In this document: positions 6,320 to 6,577 of the stretch, one piece after another | Position numbering within the stretch: position 1 is the first letter of the stretch | How the letters are laid out: each line of letters starts with the position of its first letter | Source: Deltaproteobacteria bacterium | GTDB taxonomy: Bacteria > Desulfobacterota > Syntrophia > Syntrophales > UBA2210 | Direction: 5' to 3' | Assembly (NCBI GenBank): GCA_016935875.1 | Contig: JAFGQD010000089.1 | Coordinates: 1-6,577 of the forward strand | Length of the DNA: 6,577 nt | Notes under the pieces: generated by a model | Databases searched by the model: none | What the model was told of the DNA's origin: nothing | Seen by the model: the letters and a program-made list of their open reading frames with translations, nothing else | Position numbers and translations under genes: made by a program

Positions 6320-6577
6320 ATGAAAAGGACAACCAAATATCTGCTGCACCTTCAGTACCTTATGGGGCGCCTGTTTGTTGTTATTGTCGGCCCTCTTATG
6401 TTTATTGCCGTAAGGCTCATGGGGTACCGCGTAAGAGACCTGAGCGAAATAAGGAAGAAAGCCCGGGATCTCTTTAACGAACACAAGGGCCCCTGGATTA
6501 TCTGTCCCAATCACCTGACCATGATAGATTCCGTTATCGTGGCGTACGCCCTGGCGCCTCTGTATCGTTATATACTG
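6320..6577 (+). CDS. PlsC-like membrane acyltransferase, N-terminal part (3' end outside window)
   Basis: From ATG 6320 the frame stays open for 86 codons to the window edge. The N-terminus is basic (MKRTTK), followed by a hydrophobic stretch at about residues 18-31 (LFVVIVGPLMFIAV), likely a membrane anchor. Residues 62-70 read CPNHLTMID, the N-H-x4-D motif I (His65, Asp70) of glycerolipid acyltransferases. Members transfer acyl groups from acyl-ACP or acyl-CoA to lysophosphatidate or related lipid acceptors at the cytoplasmic membrane. Motifs II-IV lie beyond the window, so substrate and completeness cannot be judged. No good Shine-Dalgarno precedes ATG 6320, and ATG 6362 (residue 15) is no better; 6320 keeps the whole hydrophobic segment and its basic lead. 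It lies 85 nt after the ACP gene behind a hairpin, and probably uses the acyl-ACP product of the operon. Confidence 0.8.
   Translation, partial: MKRTTKYLLHLQYLMGRLFVVIVGPLMFIAVRLMGYRVRDLSEIRKKARDLFNEHKGPWIICPNHLTMIDSVIVAYALAPLYRYIL

Noticed and set aside
6292..6477. Short + strand open frame starting in the post-ACP hairpin
   Set aside because: It overlaps, in another frame, the coding sequence starting at 6320, which carries a hydrophobic anchor and the NHx4D acyltransferase motif.
645..6577. Calling this a ladderane biosynthesis cluster
   Set aside because: Proposed ladderane loci share Fab-type enzymes and ACPs, but they are also marked by radical SAM and phytoene-desaturase-like genes, none of which is in this window. 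It remains only a comparison to test with flanking sequence.
645..6577. Calling this an aryl polyene or flexirubin pigment cluster
   Set aside because: The lack of an enoyl reductase and the presence of an acyltransferase fit, but no aromatic starter enzymes (ammonia lyase, AMP ligase), MMPL exporter or LolA-like gene is visible, and FabD, FabA and an acyl-CoA dehydrogenase are not characteristic of them.

Overview
The window reads as one co-directional (+ strand) operon-like block encoding a nearly complete, self-contained type II fatty-acid-synthase-like pathway. In order it holds: the 3' end of a malonyl-CoA:ACP transacylase (FabD), an MCAD-like acyl-CoA dehydrogenase, a ketoacyl-ACP synthase III (FabH-type), a FabA-type dehydratase/isomerase, a FabG-type ketoreductase, a FabZ-type dehydratase, a divergent FabF-type elongating ketosynthase, an acyl carrier protein, and the 5' end of a PlsC-like membrane acyltransferase that runs off the window.

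Layout: 1-486 fabD fragment; 487-644 a 158-nt gap with two inverted repeats; 645-5924 six tightly packed genes (gaps of 2 and 27 nt, then overlaps of 4, 11 and 11 nt); 5925-5985 a short AT-rich gap with a strong Shine-Dalgarno; 5986-6234 ACP; 6235-6319 a gap with a perfect 9-bp hairpin; 6320-6577 partial acyltransferase. No tRNA, rRNA, CRISPR array, insertion sequence or prophage gene was seen.

How the genes could work together (inference): FabD loads malonate onto the local ACP, KAS III makes the first condensation, the FabF-type enzyme elongates, FabG reduces, FabZ and/or FabA dehydrate (FabA may also isomerise the double bond), and the PlsC-like enzyme moves the finished acyl chain onto a lipid acceptor. 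No recognisable enoyl-ACP reductase (FabI, FabK, FabL or FabV type) is present. An acyl-CoA dehydrogenase sits at the head of the tight gene run instead. This suggests a dedicated unsaturated or otherwise modified acyl chain rather than ordinary housekeeping fatty acid synthesis. Several enzymes carry non-standard signatures: the ACP has NSA instead of DSL, FabG has Met in place of the tetrad Asn, the FabF-type enzyme has HLT and GDVN in place of HGT and GGTN, and KAS III and the dehydrogenase each have an extra loop. All other catalytic residues I could check are intact.

Organism: the mid-range base composition, bacterial Shine-Dalgarno sites and the mixture of FabA with an acyl-CoA dehydrogenase suit a Gram-negative bacterium. 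An anaerobic Desulfobacterota (former Deltaproteobacteria) lineage is my best guess, but this is inference from general appearance and no marker gene in the window proves it.
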